In this document: one piece after another, positions 35,413 to 45,661 of the stretch
How the letters are laid out: every line of letters starts with the position of its first letter
Position numbering within the stretch: the first letter of the stretch is position 1
Assembly (NCBI GenBank): GCA_963841885.1
Contig: CAWJEK010000019.1
Coordinates: 1 to 64,000, forward strand
Source: Bog-756 sp963841885
Lineage (GTDB): Bacteria; Actinomycetota; Acidimicrobiia; Acidimicrobiales; RAAP-2
Length of the DNA stretch: 64,000 nucleotides
Direction: 5' to 3'
The notes under the pieces: model-generated
Seen by the model: the letters and a program-made list of their open reading frames with translations, nothing else
The model's database searches: none
What the model was told of the DNA's origin: nothing
Position numbers and translations under genes: made by a program

Positions 35413-37236
35413 CTAGTCGGAGCCTGTGCCGTCGACAGGCTGAGGGGAGTCGTAGCCGTACTGGCCGTCGGGACCCCCGAGCAGTCCGTTCCCGAGTTCG
35501 CCGTACCGGTTGTCCCCCCAGCACTGCACCCCGTCAGACCCTTCGATCACGCAGTAGCCGTTTCCGTCGGCTCCCACCACGGACGTGACTCCCGCCGCCC
35601 CGACCACCGCCTGCGGCAGGTCGTAGCCGAACTTGCCGTCCGGGCCCCCGACGGCCCCGTCACCCAACGTGCCCGCCATGTTCGTGCCCCAGCAGTCCAC
35701 GCCGCCCGTGGCGAGGAGGGCACAGTTGCTCGAGCCGCCGCCGTTCGACGAAACGCCGGACGAAGCGGACAGCCCCACGACCGGCTGGGGAGTGTCGTAG
35801 CCGTAGTCCCCATCGGTTCCGCCGATCGTTCCGTCGCCGATCTGGCCGTCCTCGTTGTAGCCCCAGCAGTCGACCGCGCCCGTCGCCTGGGTGGCGCAGT
35901 AGCCGATACCGGTGTTGGTCACCGCCACCGCATCGCTCTCGCCGACCACCGGTTGCGGCGTGTCGTAACAGGAGTCACCCGTCACACACGGGTCCGGACC
36001 GTTGATCTGCCCGTTGCCGAGCTCGCCGTCCCCGTTGTTCCCCCAGCAGTCGACCTGACCGTTGCCGACCACGGCGCAGTAGCCCCCGGGACCGCTGACG
36101 ACGGACGACGCCGTACCGATGCCGCTGACCGCCTGCGGGGTGTCATAGCCATTCTGCCCGTCGGTGCCGCCGACGGTGCCGTCGCCCAGGTCTCCGTTGG
36201 CATTCGATCCCCAGCAATCGATACCGCCACCGGACAGCAGCGCGCAGTACCCGTAGCCGTCGCTGGCCAGCGCAACGGCACTGCCCACCCCCGTGACCGG
36301 CTGGGGGGTGTCGTAGCCGACGGAACCTCCGGAACCACTCTGGACCGTGACCGATCCGTTGCCCAGTTGACCGACATCGTCGCTACCCCAGCAGTCGACC
36401 CCGCCCGAGGCCAACAGCGCGCAGTAGCCGTCGAAGCCGTCGCTCACCACTGAGGTGGCGCCGGTCAGGCCGGACACCGGCTGCGGCGTGTCATAGCCTC
36501 CTTCGCCGTCGGGGCCGCCGGTGACTCCGTCACCCAGGTCACCGAAGGCGTTGTCACCCCAGCAATCGACGGATCCGGCCGTGAGCAACGCACAGAAGCT
36601 GCCGCCGTTGGCGAATCCGTCACTGGGGCCTCCACTCGTCACCTGCGACACGCCGGACAACCCGGCCACCACCTGAGGCGTGCTGTACCCGTTGTTGCCG
36701 TCGGGTCCGTCGACCGACCCGTTCCCCAGCTCGCCGACGATGTTGTAGCCCCAACAGGCCACGCTGCCGGTGAGGAGGACCGCACAGTCGCTCTGTCCGC
36801 TGGAGACCAGCGATCGGACGCCGGACAGGAACGGCGAGGGCGTGGTGTCGACCGTCACCGTGACCGGCGTCGCCTTCACCCTCTTGGATCCGGTCACCTC
36901 GAGGCTGAGGCGACGCTTCACGTCCTTCTTGCCGGTGTCGGGCGGCACCACGACACTGTCCGTCACCGTGCCGCTCGTGCACGCGACCTTGGCCGGCAAC
37001 CCGGGGATGGCCGGTGTCGAGGAGAAGGTGCAACTCGTGGCGTTGGTGATATCGGCGGAGAGGGTCACCGGTCCGCCGACGTCGTAGAGCGTGGCCGGCG
37101 TCACGGTGAAGTCGCTGACCGTGGGCGCCGGGGCCTTCGTGAGTGGGGCCGCCCCCGCCGGCAGCGCGGTTCCGACGATCCCGACGAGCGCGGCCGCGAC
37201 GAACGCCCGCACCTTCCCCCCGTGTGGTTGCTGCAC
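35413..37236 (-). CDS. Secreted RCC1-repeat (beta-propeller) protein
   Basis: A 607-residue exported protein. A signal peptide (KVRAFVAAALVGIVGTALPAGA) is followed by an Ig-like Thr/Val-rich domain (~30-135). Then come repeats of about 55-60 residues whose markers are CWG near the blade end, LGNG or LGDG, and YDTPQ/V. I count eight CWG motifs (for example ACWGYN, DCWGDN, QCWGDN), enough for a seven-bladed propeller or slightly more. RCC1-type propellers usually bind proteins. The GTG start has no strong ribosome site. The high similarity between blades suggests recent internal duplication. Confidence 0.88.
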   Translation of the reverse strand: MQQPHGGKVRAFVAAALVGIVGTALPAGAAPLTKAPAPTVSDFTVTPATLYDVGGPVTLSADITNATSCTFSSTPAIPGLPAKVACTSGTVTDSVVVPPDTGKKDVKRRLSLEVTGSKRVKATPVTVTVDTTPSPFLSGVRSLVSSGQSDCAVLLTGSVACWGYNIVGELGNGSVDGPDGNNGYSTPQVVAGLSGVSQVTSGGPSDGFANGGSFCALLTAGSVDCWGDNAFGDLGDGVTGGPDGEGGYDTPQPVSGLTGATSVVSDGFDGYCALLASGGVDCWGSDDVGQLGNGSVTVQSGSGGSVGYDTPQPVTGVGSAVALASDGYGYCALLSGGGIDCWGSNANGDLGDGTVGGTDGQNGYDTPQAVSGIGTASSVVSGPGGYCAVVGNGQVDCWGNNGDGELGNGQINGPDPCVTGDSCYDTPQPVVGESDAVAVTNTGIGYCATQATGAVDCWGYNEDGQIGDGTIGGTDGDYGYDTPQPVVGLSASSGVSSNGGGSSNCALLATGGVDCWGTNMAGTLGDGAVGGPDGKFGYDLPQAVVGAAGVTSVVGADGNGYCVIEGSDGVQCWGDNRYGELGNGLLGGPDGQYGYDSPQPVDGTGSD

Positions 37237-37465
37237 CGCAAGGCCTGCCTCTCGTTCAGCCCCCCCGGGCCTTGGGGACCATGTGTAGCACCCCGTGTGG
37301 ACGCGAGGCGAGGAGTACGTCGGCGGGAGAGCGAGGAAGCACAGAGGGTGGCTGAGAGCACCTCAGGGTTGCACTTCGCCGTGTTCCTTCGGCTCCTCCG
37401 ACCGCCGGGGTCCGACCCCGACAAATCTCAAGTTCACCTGCGATTTCGTCGATGACCGAGCCATC

Positions 37466-39788
37466 ATGCATTCTCTTTTCGATCGTCGGCGGAGCGAGCG
37501 CGCCCTGGCCTTGAGCCAGTTGGAAGGCATCGACGTCGTGGTGTGGACGACACTTGCAATCCTGAGTTTCGTCATCCTCGGCGTCTTCGTCTCACTGTTC
37601 GCACGGCCCGTCGGCTCCTACTGGACGTGGCTCGACGGATGGGTGATCTGCGCGGTCGAGCTGATCGCGGGCGTGATCTGCATCATCCGGGCGTTCGTGA
37701 AGCGACCCGGCCGCCTGGCGGCACTCTTCCTCGGGCTCAGCCTGTTGGCATGGGCGGCGGGCGACTGCATACTGACCGTCCAGTCCATCGGCGGATCCAC
37801 TCCACCATCACCTTCGTGGAGCGACCTCTTCTACATCCTCTTCTATCCACTCGCCTTCACCGCCGTCATCCTGTTCATGCGGGGGCAGTCGAAACAGCTC
37901 ACGGTGGCCAACTGGCTGGATGGTGCGATCGCGGGACTGGGCGTGGCCGCTGCGTGTGCGGCGGTCCTGTTGATCGGCGGACTCGGATCCACGGGCGTCG
38001 GCACGGCCGCCGCCATCACCGACTTCGCCTATCCCATCGGTGACGCGTTGCTCCTCGGACTGATCGCCGGGGGTTTCGCCACGCTGTCCGGTCATCACAA
38101 GGCACCGTGGATCCTTCTGGCGACCGGCATGTCCCTGAACATATTCGGGGACTCCTCGAATCTTCTCCAACACTCGTTCGGTGCCACCCGCATCGGCTTC
38201 GTGATCAACGCGATCGCCTGGCCCGCGGCGATCACCCTGATGTCCATGGCGGTGTGGCTCCGTCACCGGTCCACCAGTCCACTGATACCCGAACCGTCCT
38301 CCAACTTCATCCTTCCGATCGTCGGTTCGGCGGCCGCACTCGTACTGCTGTCCTCCGCCACCCTGCTGTCCGTCGCCCGCTTCTCCATCGCCCTGGCCGT
38401 CATGACCCTCCTCGTGGTCGGCATCCGACTCGTCCTTTCGGTCCGCAGCCTCGAGACCCTGAGCCGGGAGCGCCATCGCCAGGCGGTGACCGACGAGCTC
38501 ACCGGACTCTGGAACCGGCGATACCTGTTCCGCGTGCTGGACGAGTTCTTCGCCGAGTTCGACGCCGGGCCCGAGAACCAGAGCCTGGCCTTTCTCTTCA
38601 TCGACCTCGACCGCTTCAAGGAGATCAACGACTCGTTCGGACACCCCGCCGGTGACGAGCTCCTGCGCCAGCTCGGGGGCCGGCTGCAGGGCTCGCTGCG
38701 GGAGGGAGACCTCCTCGTGCGCCTCGGTGGCGACGAATTCGCGGTGGTCCTGGTCGGCAGCGGGGTCGACTACGCGTCGTTCGTCGCCGACCGCCTCACC
38801 GAGAGCCTCCGCGACCCGTTCCTCCTCCACTCCGTGAACGTGAGCATCGGTGCCAGCATCGGCATCGCGATCGCCCCGACCGACGCCACCGACAGTGCGC
38901 GGCTCGTGTGGTGTGCGGACGTCGCCATGTACCGGGCCAAGCTGGGGAACGTGCCCTTCGTGTGCTTCGTCCAGAACCTGGACGAGGAGCAGGATCAGAT
39001 GCGCCTGGCGGAGGAGCTCCACCAGGCCATCGACGGCGACGCACTGGTGCTCCACTATCAACCGCAGCTCGATCTCCGGACCCGGGAGGTGCTGGCCGTC
39101 GAGGCCCTGATCCGCTGGGAGCACCCGCGCCTCGGGCTCGTGCCGCCGGACGTCTTCCTCCCGATCGCCCAGGAGTCCGGCCTCATGCCGGCGATCACGG
39201 CCTGGGTGCTCGACACGGCTACGGCTCAATGTGCCGAATGGCGCGCTACCGGCCTCCCGTTCACGGTGGCGGTCAATGTCACACCCGGAAACCTGCTCGA
39301 GCCGGGCTTCGTCGGCCTCGTGATGGAGACGCTCGACCGCCGCTCCCTCCCCGCGTCCGGACTCGTCCTGGAGATCACCGAGACCAGCGTCATCGAGCAG
39401 TTCGAGACCGCTCGGGAGGTGATCGAGGAGTTCCGGGACCTCGGCGTCTTCGTGTCCATCGACGACTTCGGCGCCGGGGTCACGTCGCTGGCCTATCTCA
39501 GCGGTCTCGCCGTGCGGGAACTCAAGCTGGACCGCTCTTTCATCAATCGCATCACCGACGACTTCGGCCAGCCGCGACCTCGACCTGGTGCGGTCGACGA
39601 TCGAGCTCGGCCATTCGATGGGCCTGCGAATCGTCGCCGAGGGCATCGAGGACTCGGAGACCCTCGAGTTGCTGGCCGAATGCGGGTGCGACGTCGCCCA
39701 GGGCTACTGCATCAGCAGGCCGCAGCCGGCCGATGCCTTCTCCTTCCGGGCCGCCACGCCGTCACCTCTGGCGGACCATCGGGTCTGA
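37466..39788 (+). CDS. Membrane GGDEF-EAL protein (diguanylate cyclase/phosphodiesterase), one frame break near the 3' end
   Basis: About 774 residues in the restored frame. The N-terminal ~300 residues hold some nine to ten membrane segments (LDGVVWTT..., FVILGVFVSLFARPVGSYW). A GGDEF domain follows with LTGLWNRRYLF, IDLDRFKEINDSFGH and the intact active site RLGGDEFAVVL. An EAL domain then has VEALIRWEHP, LEITETSVI, IDDFGAGVTSLAYLS and ELKLDRSFI, so both active sites look functional. After GQ at ~39568 one extra base breaks the frame; skipping it gives SRDLDLVRSTIELGHSMG and GLRIVAEGIEDSETLELLAE, ending at 39788. It makes or degrades cyclic di-GMP in response to an unknown membrane signal. 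Confidence 0.9.
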
Positions 39789-39795
39789 GGACGCC

Positions 39796-40946
39796 TCACC
39801 CGGGGTCCCCGGTGAACCAGGGCTCCCCGCCCAGACTCCAGACCGACACATCGGCGACACCCATGTCCTCCGCGATCTGGAGCTTGGCGTCGAGCGCCGT
39901 GGCGTCGACATAGTCGTGGAACACCCCGCCGGACTCCCAGCGGATCTCACCCGAGTCGGGGTCCCGCAGACCTTCGACGGCCGTCGGAGTGGCCGGGAAG
40001 CCGGGCTCGTCCTCCATCGTCACGTAGGCGACGTTCGACGTGACGTGCGCGATCCGGGTGCAGGTCGTCGTCGTGTAACCGTAGGAGGGGAGACCGATGG
40101 TGAGATCGGCAGCCGGCACCTGGCTCTGGGCGTACGCGATCACCTGCCGCAGCCATGCGTACGGGGTGATGGGCGCACAGGCGACCGCATACTCGTCGTC
40201 GTAGGCCATGACGACGAGATGCGCCCCGGCGGAGGCGACGTCGCCGTAGCGCTCGGCGTCCCACGGGGTCGTGGTGAAGGGATCGAGATCGACATCGACA
40301 CCCCGACCCGCGGAGCTCATGACTCCCGCCAGTCGGCCGACGAAGCCCACGTACGCCGTCCACAGGCGCGGGTCCACGTGTTCGGCTCGAAGTCGAGATC
40401 GACACCGTCGATCCCGTTGGACGACACGAACGACTCGATGGCGGCCAGGGCCGCCGACTCCTTCGAGGGCCCGGCGAGCAGTGACTTCGTCGCGCCGGTG
40501 CCTGCCGATACCGTCACGTAGACCTGGTGGGCCGCCGCCCGCACCGCCGCCAGGTCGGCCGCGCTGAAGCCGTTGCACGGAAGGGCGGCCGCCGTGTCGG
40601 TCCGGACCTTTCCGCCGGCTGTCACGGACAGGTACTGGGGCTTCAGCACGGCGACGGGATCGGAGTCGAGGCCCGAGAGCTCGGCCGGGACGTCGCAGGT
40701 CGGCTGGCCCGGGTCCCCGGGGTAGATCCACGCCTCGACGGTCGTCGGAAGGGTGGTCGCCCCGGCGTCGGGCACCCCGGCGACCGACCCCGAGAGGATC
40801 GAAGCCGCTCCCAGGGCGACGAGGACGGAGGCCCGGACGAATCGGCCGGCCCTCCCCCGCCGCGGGGGGAGGGATCGGGCCCGGCCCGACGCCGAACCGC
40901 GGCACGGCCACCGGGCCGGTCCGGCACGGGTGGTGATGCGCGGCAC
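39796..40946 (-). CDS. Secreted glycoside hydrolase family 18-like protein, one frame break
   Basis: About 383 residues in the restored frame. The N-terminus has an Arg-rich region and a hydrophobic signal segment (FVRASVLVALGAASILSGSV). The catalytic motif of GH18 is DGVDLDFEP, with Glu as proton donor. Downstream are GRGVDVDLDPF, HLVVMAYDDEYAV, LTIGLPSYGY and DVSVWSLGGEPWF, matching later barrel strands. The frame breaks near 40379; one missing base there would join DFEP to HVDPRLWTAYVGFVGRLAG. GH18 enzymes cleave chitin-like or peptidoglycan-like sugars. GTG 40946 follows the P450 TGA directly. Confidence 0.85.
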
Positions 40947-42198
40947 TCAGCCCGCCACCTTCCGCAGGTGCACCGGCGCATGACGGAAGCCCGCGTGCTT
41001 GTTCGAGCGCGTCCGTTCGACCGGTCCGGCCGCCTCGATCGCCTCCACCTGGTCGAGCAGCCCGTCGAAGACCAGGGAGATCTCGAGGCGGGCCAGGTTG
41101 GCGCCCAGGCAGAAGTGGGTCCCCGCTCCGAAGGCCAGGTGGGGATTCGGGCTCCGGCGGATGTCGAACAGGTGAGGGTCGGCGAAGGCCCGCTCGTCGA
41201 AGTTGGCCGCCTGCCACCAGAGCACGACCTTGTCGCCCGGCTCGATCACCTGCCCGTGACGCTCGACCATTTCGGTGGCCGTCCGGCGGTTGTAGACCGT
41301 CGACGACGCCCAGCGCAGCATCTCCTCGACCGCGCCGGGCAGGGCCGACCGGTCCCGGCGCAGGGCCTCCCACTGGTCCGGCCTCTCCAGGAGCGCCAGC
41401 AGGCCCGCGGTGATGGAATTGCGGGTCGTCTCGCTTCCCGCCGCCACCAGCAGATGGAAGAACATCTGCTGCTCGAGGTCGCTGAGTGGTCCACCCGGCC
41501 CGGCCGCGTCGGGCAACCGGGCGCCGGTGATGACGGAGAGGATGTCGTCGGCCGGGCGCCGGCGCTTCTCCTCCAGCAACCGGGTGCAGTAGGAGGACAT
41601 CGCCGCACCGGCCTCCTGGGACCTGGTGGATGTCTCCCCGGGATTGTGGTCGTCGAAATCGAGCGTGGCGTCGGCCCACTCGAGCAGGAAGTGCCGGTCC
41701 TCCTGGGGGACGCCGAGGAGCGAGGCGATGGCCTGCAGTGGAAGCTCGGCCGCCACCTCCACCAGGAAGTCACACGTCTGGCGGTCGAGGGCCCGGTCCA
41801 GCAGCGCCGCGCACCGGTCAGCGAGCTCGGTCTCCATCCGGCGGAGTCGCTTCGGACCCACCGACGGCGAGACCAGTCGACGGATCCACCGGTGCCGGGG
41901 GTCGTCCTGCATGTTGAACAGCACGCCGGTGGCGAAGCCCCTCGGCAGGTCCTCGATCAGCGTTCCGCCCCCGTCGCGGCCTCCGCCGCCGACCGAGGAG
42001 AACAGCTGCGGCCGCCTGGCCGCCCACGCCACGTCCTCGTGTCGGGTGAGGCACCAGAAGCCCTCGCCGTCCGGGGTGTTCGCCGTGGGCTCGTGCCAGT
42101 ACACGGGTACCTCGTCGCGGCAGGTACCGGTAGGCGGCATGCGGCGGACCGTCGGCGAAGAGATCCGGGTCGGTCAGGTCGACAGGCAGGTCGGACAC
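40947..42198 (-). CDS. Cytochrome P450, one frame break near the N-terminus
   Basis: About 416 residues in the restored frame. The start VSDLPVDLTDPDLFADGPPH and the following YRYL are separated from RDEVPVYWHEP by one extra base near 42120. The rest is intact: I-helix AGSETTRNSITAG, ExxR in EEMLRWASSTVYNRRT, and the heme loop HLAFGAGTHFCLGANLARLEI with the axial Cys. The sequence resembles actinobacterial steroid or terpene hydroxylases such as the CYP125/142-like group, but substrate cannot be assigned. Without the break the length is normal. Confidence 0.92.
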
Positions 42199-42215
42199 CG
42201 TACGGGCCGCCCGAC

Positions 42216-42404
42216 TCAGTCGGCGCCGCGCTCCTCGAGCTGTTCCTCGGACGGCTTCACCGACGCCGAGATGTGGGGCTTGGCGTCGAAGAGGGCCTCA
42301 CAGGCCGCCTCGATGTCGGGGTCGGCGTCGAACTCGTGGGCATCGAGGTATTCACGCGCCTCGCCCACGGTCGAGGGCCGCCACTCGCTCGTCCACTCCG
42401 GCAT
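42216..42404 (-). CDS. Small hypothetical acidic protein
   Basis: A 62-residue protein starting MPEWTSEWRPSTVGEAREYL, rich in Asp, Glu and Ala. No membrane segment or metal motif is seen. It lies 18 bases upstream of the P450 on the same strand and may be co-transcribed with it. An in-frame GTG three codons upstream is an alternative start. The family is not recognised. Confidence 0.55.
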   Translation of the reverse strand: MPEWTSEWRPSTVGEAREYLDAHEFDADPDIEAACEALFDAKPHISASVKPSEEQLEERGAD

Positions 42405-42602
42405 GGGCCCCACCGTACCGGGTCGAGACCGGCACGCAACCGGAGGGCACGCAACGCGGTGACCGCGACCGACCGATCAACCTGGTGACCCGGCCCGTCG
42501 AGGGTAGGCCGGCGTCCCGATCGGGCCGTGGCACCGTGATCGGGGTTCCACCCGGTGCAAGGATGGCCCGGTGATGCCGACCCCTCCACGGAACCCGGGA
42601 CG

Positions 42603-43541
42603 ATGACCGGTCGACCCGTCATTCTGGGCCGATGGCTGGCGATCGCCGTGATCGGCGCCGTCCTGGCCGGCTGCTCCACCCAGTCCTCGCCCGCCACCAC
42701 GACGGCACCCGCCACGGGACCGGCCCGGCCCGTCTCGCCGTCCGGCATCGCCGGCTGGAGGGAGATCGGCACCAGTGACCAGTCGACCCTCGACGCGGGC
42801 GAGGGTGTGGCGACGGTCACCCCGACCGGGAGTGCCGCCTACCTGCTCTACCGGGGCCTGGCCTCGGTCCCGGCCGACCTCGCCGCCGAGGGGTGGGCGC
42901 ACATCGGCGATCCCGACTCGGCCGACGGCTTCATCATCGATGCCTACCAGGGCCCCAGTTCCGGCCACTCCAAGATGTTCCTGGTGACCACCCAGGCGGG
43001 GGCGACGCTCCAGTACATCCACACCCTCGTTCCGGGGGAGGAGTACAACAACTCCTTCGACACCATCGCCCCGAGTTCGCAGTGGATGGTGGCCGGCGAG
43101 TGGAACACCATGAGCCACCTGCAGATCTACCCCGCCCCGTTGCTGAATCCGCGCACCTCCAGCCAGGGTGGCGATCTCCCCCTGGCGGGCTACATCACCC
43201 TCGATCATCGGGTGAACGACATCCAGGGCTGCGACTTCACCACCCCGACGACCCTGATCTGCGCCTCGGACGACGACAGCCGGACCCTCTTCACCAATGA
43301 GAAGCCGCTCCTGGAGGTGGTCCTCCCCCACCGGCTGACGGGCACGTCGGTGAACGGGCATGTCGTCGACCTCGGCTCCATCCCCCAGCAGAGTGCCTGC
43401 TCGGGCACCTTCGAGGCGGAGGGTGTCGACTACGCCGTGGCCACGGCCACCCTGCGGGTGGAGGTCATCCAGCCCGGATCGTGCATCCTCCACACCACCG
43501 TCTACGAGTACCAGCGGGATCGGAGCCCGACGCCCCGGTGA
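42603..43541 (+). CDS. Lipoprotein of unknown function
   Basis: A 312-residue exported lipoprotein. The signal WLAIAVIGAVLAGCS has lipobox LAGC, followed by a Thr/Pro/Ala-rich linker and a beta-rich domain (HIGDPDSADGFIIDAYQ, YITLDHRVNDIQGCDF, LHTTVYEYQRD). The pattern suggests an anchored extracellular or cell-envelope protein. No enzymatic motif is recognised. It is divergent from the small acidic protein and P450. Confidence 0.75.
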   Translation: MTGRPVILGRWLAIAVIGAVLAGCSTQSSPATTTAPATGPARPVSPSGIAGWREIGTSDQSTLDAGEGVATVTPTGSAAYLLYRGLASVPADLAAEGWAHIGDPDSADGFIIDAYQGPSSGHSKMFLVTTQAGATLQYIHTLVPGEEYNNSFDTIAPSSQWMVAGEWNTMSHLQIYPAPLLNPRTSSQGGDLPLAGYITLDHRVNDIQGCDFTTPTTLICASDDDSRTLFTNEKPLLEVVLPHRLTGTSVNGHVVDLGSIPQQSACSGTFEAEGVDYAVATATLRVEVIQPGSCILHTTVYEYQRDRSPTPR

Positions 43542-43780
43542 ACCCGGGCCGGGTTGTCTCCGGCGTCCGGTTTCTGGATCCGGGGGCTGGGAATGCTCCG
43601 TGCGGCGGCTGCCACAACCATGGGCCGCGTCCATGCAATAGGGATTGTCGGTACCGGTGGCGCGCCGGTCCATGCGCGAGACTCGTCCCCGAGCCGCCGG
43701 CCGGTCGCCGCGCGAGCCACCCGTCGGGGGGCCGGCTCCCGATCGGCATGACCCCGACCCCGAGGCCCTGGAGGAACACC

Positions 43781-44683
43781 ATGCCTGCAGTGAGCGTCTC
43801 CCACCTGGCCAAGTCGTACGGGAACCTGGTGGCCGTCGACGACGTGACCTTCGACGTCGAGAAGGGGGAGGTCTTCGCCCTCCTCGGCCCCAACGGCGCG
43901 GGCAAGACCACGACGATCGAGATCCTCGAGGGATTCCGGCACCGCAGCGGAGGCGAGGTGCAGACGCTGGGGGTCGATCCCTCCGACCGGACCACCCAGC
44001 GCTGGCTCCGGAACCGGATCGGCGTCGTCCTCCAGGAACTGGCGGTGGAGCCCTTCTACTCCGTGCGCCAGGTGCTGACCCGCAACGCCGGCTACTACCC
44101 AACCCCCCGTCCCGTCGAAGAGGTCATCGAGCTCATCGGGCTGCAGGAGAAGGCCGACCAGAAGGTCAAGAAGCTGTCGGGGGGTCAGCAACGACGGCTC
44201 GACGTCGGGCTCGGCATCATCGGCAACCCGGAGCTGCTCTTCCTCGACGAGCCGACCACCGGCCTCGACCCGTCGGGGCGCCGCACCTCCTGGGACCTGA
44301 TCCGGCAGCTGGCGGCCGCCGGCACCACGGTCATGCTGACCACCCACTACATGGACGAGGTCGAGGCCCTGGCCGACAAGGTGGCGGTCCTCTACGACGC
44401 CGAGATCGTGGCCAGCGGCACCCCGACCTCCATCGGCGGTCGGGACTCGAGCACGGTCACGATCCGGTTCGGCCTGCCCGAGGGGGTGTCCGTGTCGGAC
44501 ATCCCGGGCCCGTCACCGACGGTGGAGGTCGGCATGGTGCAGATCTCGACGGATGACGAGCTGAAGGTACTGCACGAGCTCACCGGTTGGGCCATCGACC
44601 ATGGCCACCTCCTGCAAGGGTTGGCCGTGAGCCGGGTGTCACTGGAGGACATCTACCTGAACCTGACCAAGGGGGGGCAATGA
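43781..44683 (+). CDS. ABC transporter ATP-binding protein (ABC-2 / drug exporter type)
   Basis: A 300-residue ATPase. Walker A is LLGPNGAGKTTTIEIL, the Q-loop region is GVVLQE, the signature is KLSGGQQRRLDVGLGI, Walker B is LLFLDEPTTGLDPSGRR, and the H-loop is LTTHYMDEVEALAD. The C-terminal domain after residue ~215 is typical of DrrA/CcmA-like exporter ATPases. ATG 43781 is preceded by GGAGGAAC. The stop overlaps the permease ATG by four bases, so the two are translationally coupled. Confidence 0.96.
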   Translation: MPAVSVSHLAKSYGNLVAVDDVTFDVEKGEVFALLGPNGAGKTTTIEILEGFRHRSGGEVQTLGVDPSDRTTQRWLRNRIGVVLQELAVEPFYSVRQVLTRNAGYYPTPRPVEEVIELIGLQEKADQKVKKLSGGQQRRLDVGLGIIGNPELLFLDEPTTGLDPSGRRTSWDLIRQLAAAGTTVMLTTHYMDEVEALADKVAVLYDAEIVASGTPTSIGGRDSSTVTIRFGLPEGVSVSDIPGPSPTVEVGMVQISTDDELKVLHELTGWAIDHGHLLQGLAVSRVSLEDIYLNLTKGGQ

Positions 44684-45489
44684 CCACTCCGGAAGCGCCG
44701 CCGACGACGGGATCCTTCCAGGGGCTCGGCGACCTCAAGCTGATCGGGTGGCAGGTCCGTTTCGAGCAGCTCTCGTTCTGGCTCAACCCGATCGGGGCCA
44801 TATTCACCATCGGGTTCTCGACCGTCTTCCTGCTCATCTTCGAGTCGACGGCCGGCAAGGCGACCGTCGCCTCGCTCGGTGGCATCAAGCTGATCCAGTA
44901 CTACGTACCCGGGTTCATCGCCTACGGGATCATGTCCTCGTGCTTCTCCGTCCTGTCGATCGTCATCGTGAACCGACGGGAGATGGGACTGCTCAAGCGG
45001 CTGCGCCTGAGTCCCGCCCCCACCTGGATCCTGATGTCCGCCATCTTCGTCAACACGCTGATCGTGTGCGTCATCCAGATCGTGCTGATGCTGGCCGTCG
45101 GGCGCGCCTTCGGCGTCCACGGGCCGGCCAACTGGGTCCCCTTCCTGCTGGCCCTGGTGGTGGGCATCGCCAGCTTCACCGCGCTCGGGATGGGCGTCAG
45201 CACCCTGCTGCCGAATGCCGACGCGGCCGGCCCGGTGGTCAACATCGTCTTCTTCATCGTGCTGGCCTTCTCGGGGCTCTACTTCCCGCTGAAGCCCGGC
45301 TCGACCCTGGCCGACATCACCGACTACCTGCCCGTGCGGAGGATGATCGTCAGCCTGCAGGACTCGTTCAACAACATCCCGGGCACGTCCCCCTGGGCCT
45401 GGCACGATCTGGGAGTCATCGCCATCTGGGGCGCCGTGGGTGTCTACCTGACGCTCCGCCGGTGGGAGTGGGCACCCCGGCGCGGTTGA
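44680..45489 (+). CDS. ABC-2 type transporter permease
   Basis: A 269-residue membrane protein with six hydrophobic segments (for example PIGAIFTIGFSTVFLLIF, SAIFVNTLIVCVIQIVLMLA, VPFLLALVVGIASFTALGMG, VVNIVFFIVLAFSGLYFPL). It matches the ABC2 membrane family, including the cytoplasmic NRREMGLLKRLRLSPAP loop that docks on the ATPase. With the preceding ATPase it forms an exporter, substrate unknown. Its start overlaps the ATPase stop (ATGA). Confidence 0.93.
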   Translation: MTTPEAPPTTGSFQGLGDLKLIGWQVRFEQLSFWLNPIGAIFTIGFSTVFLLIFESTAGKATVASLGGIKLIQYYVPGFIAYGIMSSCFSVLSIVIVNRREMGLLKRLRLSPAPTWILMSAIFVNTLIVCVIQIVLMLAVGRAFGVHGPANWVPFLLALVVGIASFTALGMGVSTLLPNADAAGPVVNIVFFIVLAFSGLYFPLKPGSTLADITDYLPVRRMIVSLQDSFNNIPGTSPWAWHDLGVIAIWGAVGVYLTLRRWEWAPRRG

Positions 45490-45661
45490 CGACGATCGCC
45501 GACGCCGACCCATGGGCCCGGACCCCGCCGGTCGGGAATCCCGAATGACCCCGTCGGTGGGATCATGGCCACCCGGAGTACAGCACCGACCGGGCGGCGA
45601 TGCCAGGATTACAGGTCGGAGCCCGGCCCGACGAGCACACCACCAGCAAGGAGCCATCCCG

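Noticed and set aside
35413..37000. Regular repeats that could suggest a CRISPR array
   Set aside because: The repeats are about 170-180 bases, in frame and protein-coding (RCC1 blades), with no short direct repeat-spacer pattern.
37808..39646. A 612-residue minus-strand open frame
   Set aside because: It is the shadow of the GGDEF-EAL gene, low in complexity and without motifs.
40527..42488. A 653-residue plus-strand open frame
   Set aside because: It is antisense to the P450 and GH18 genes, which have clear catalytic motifs.
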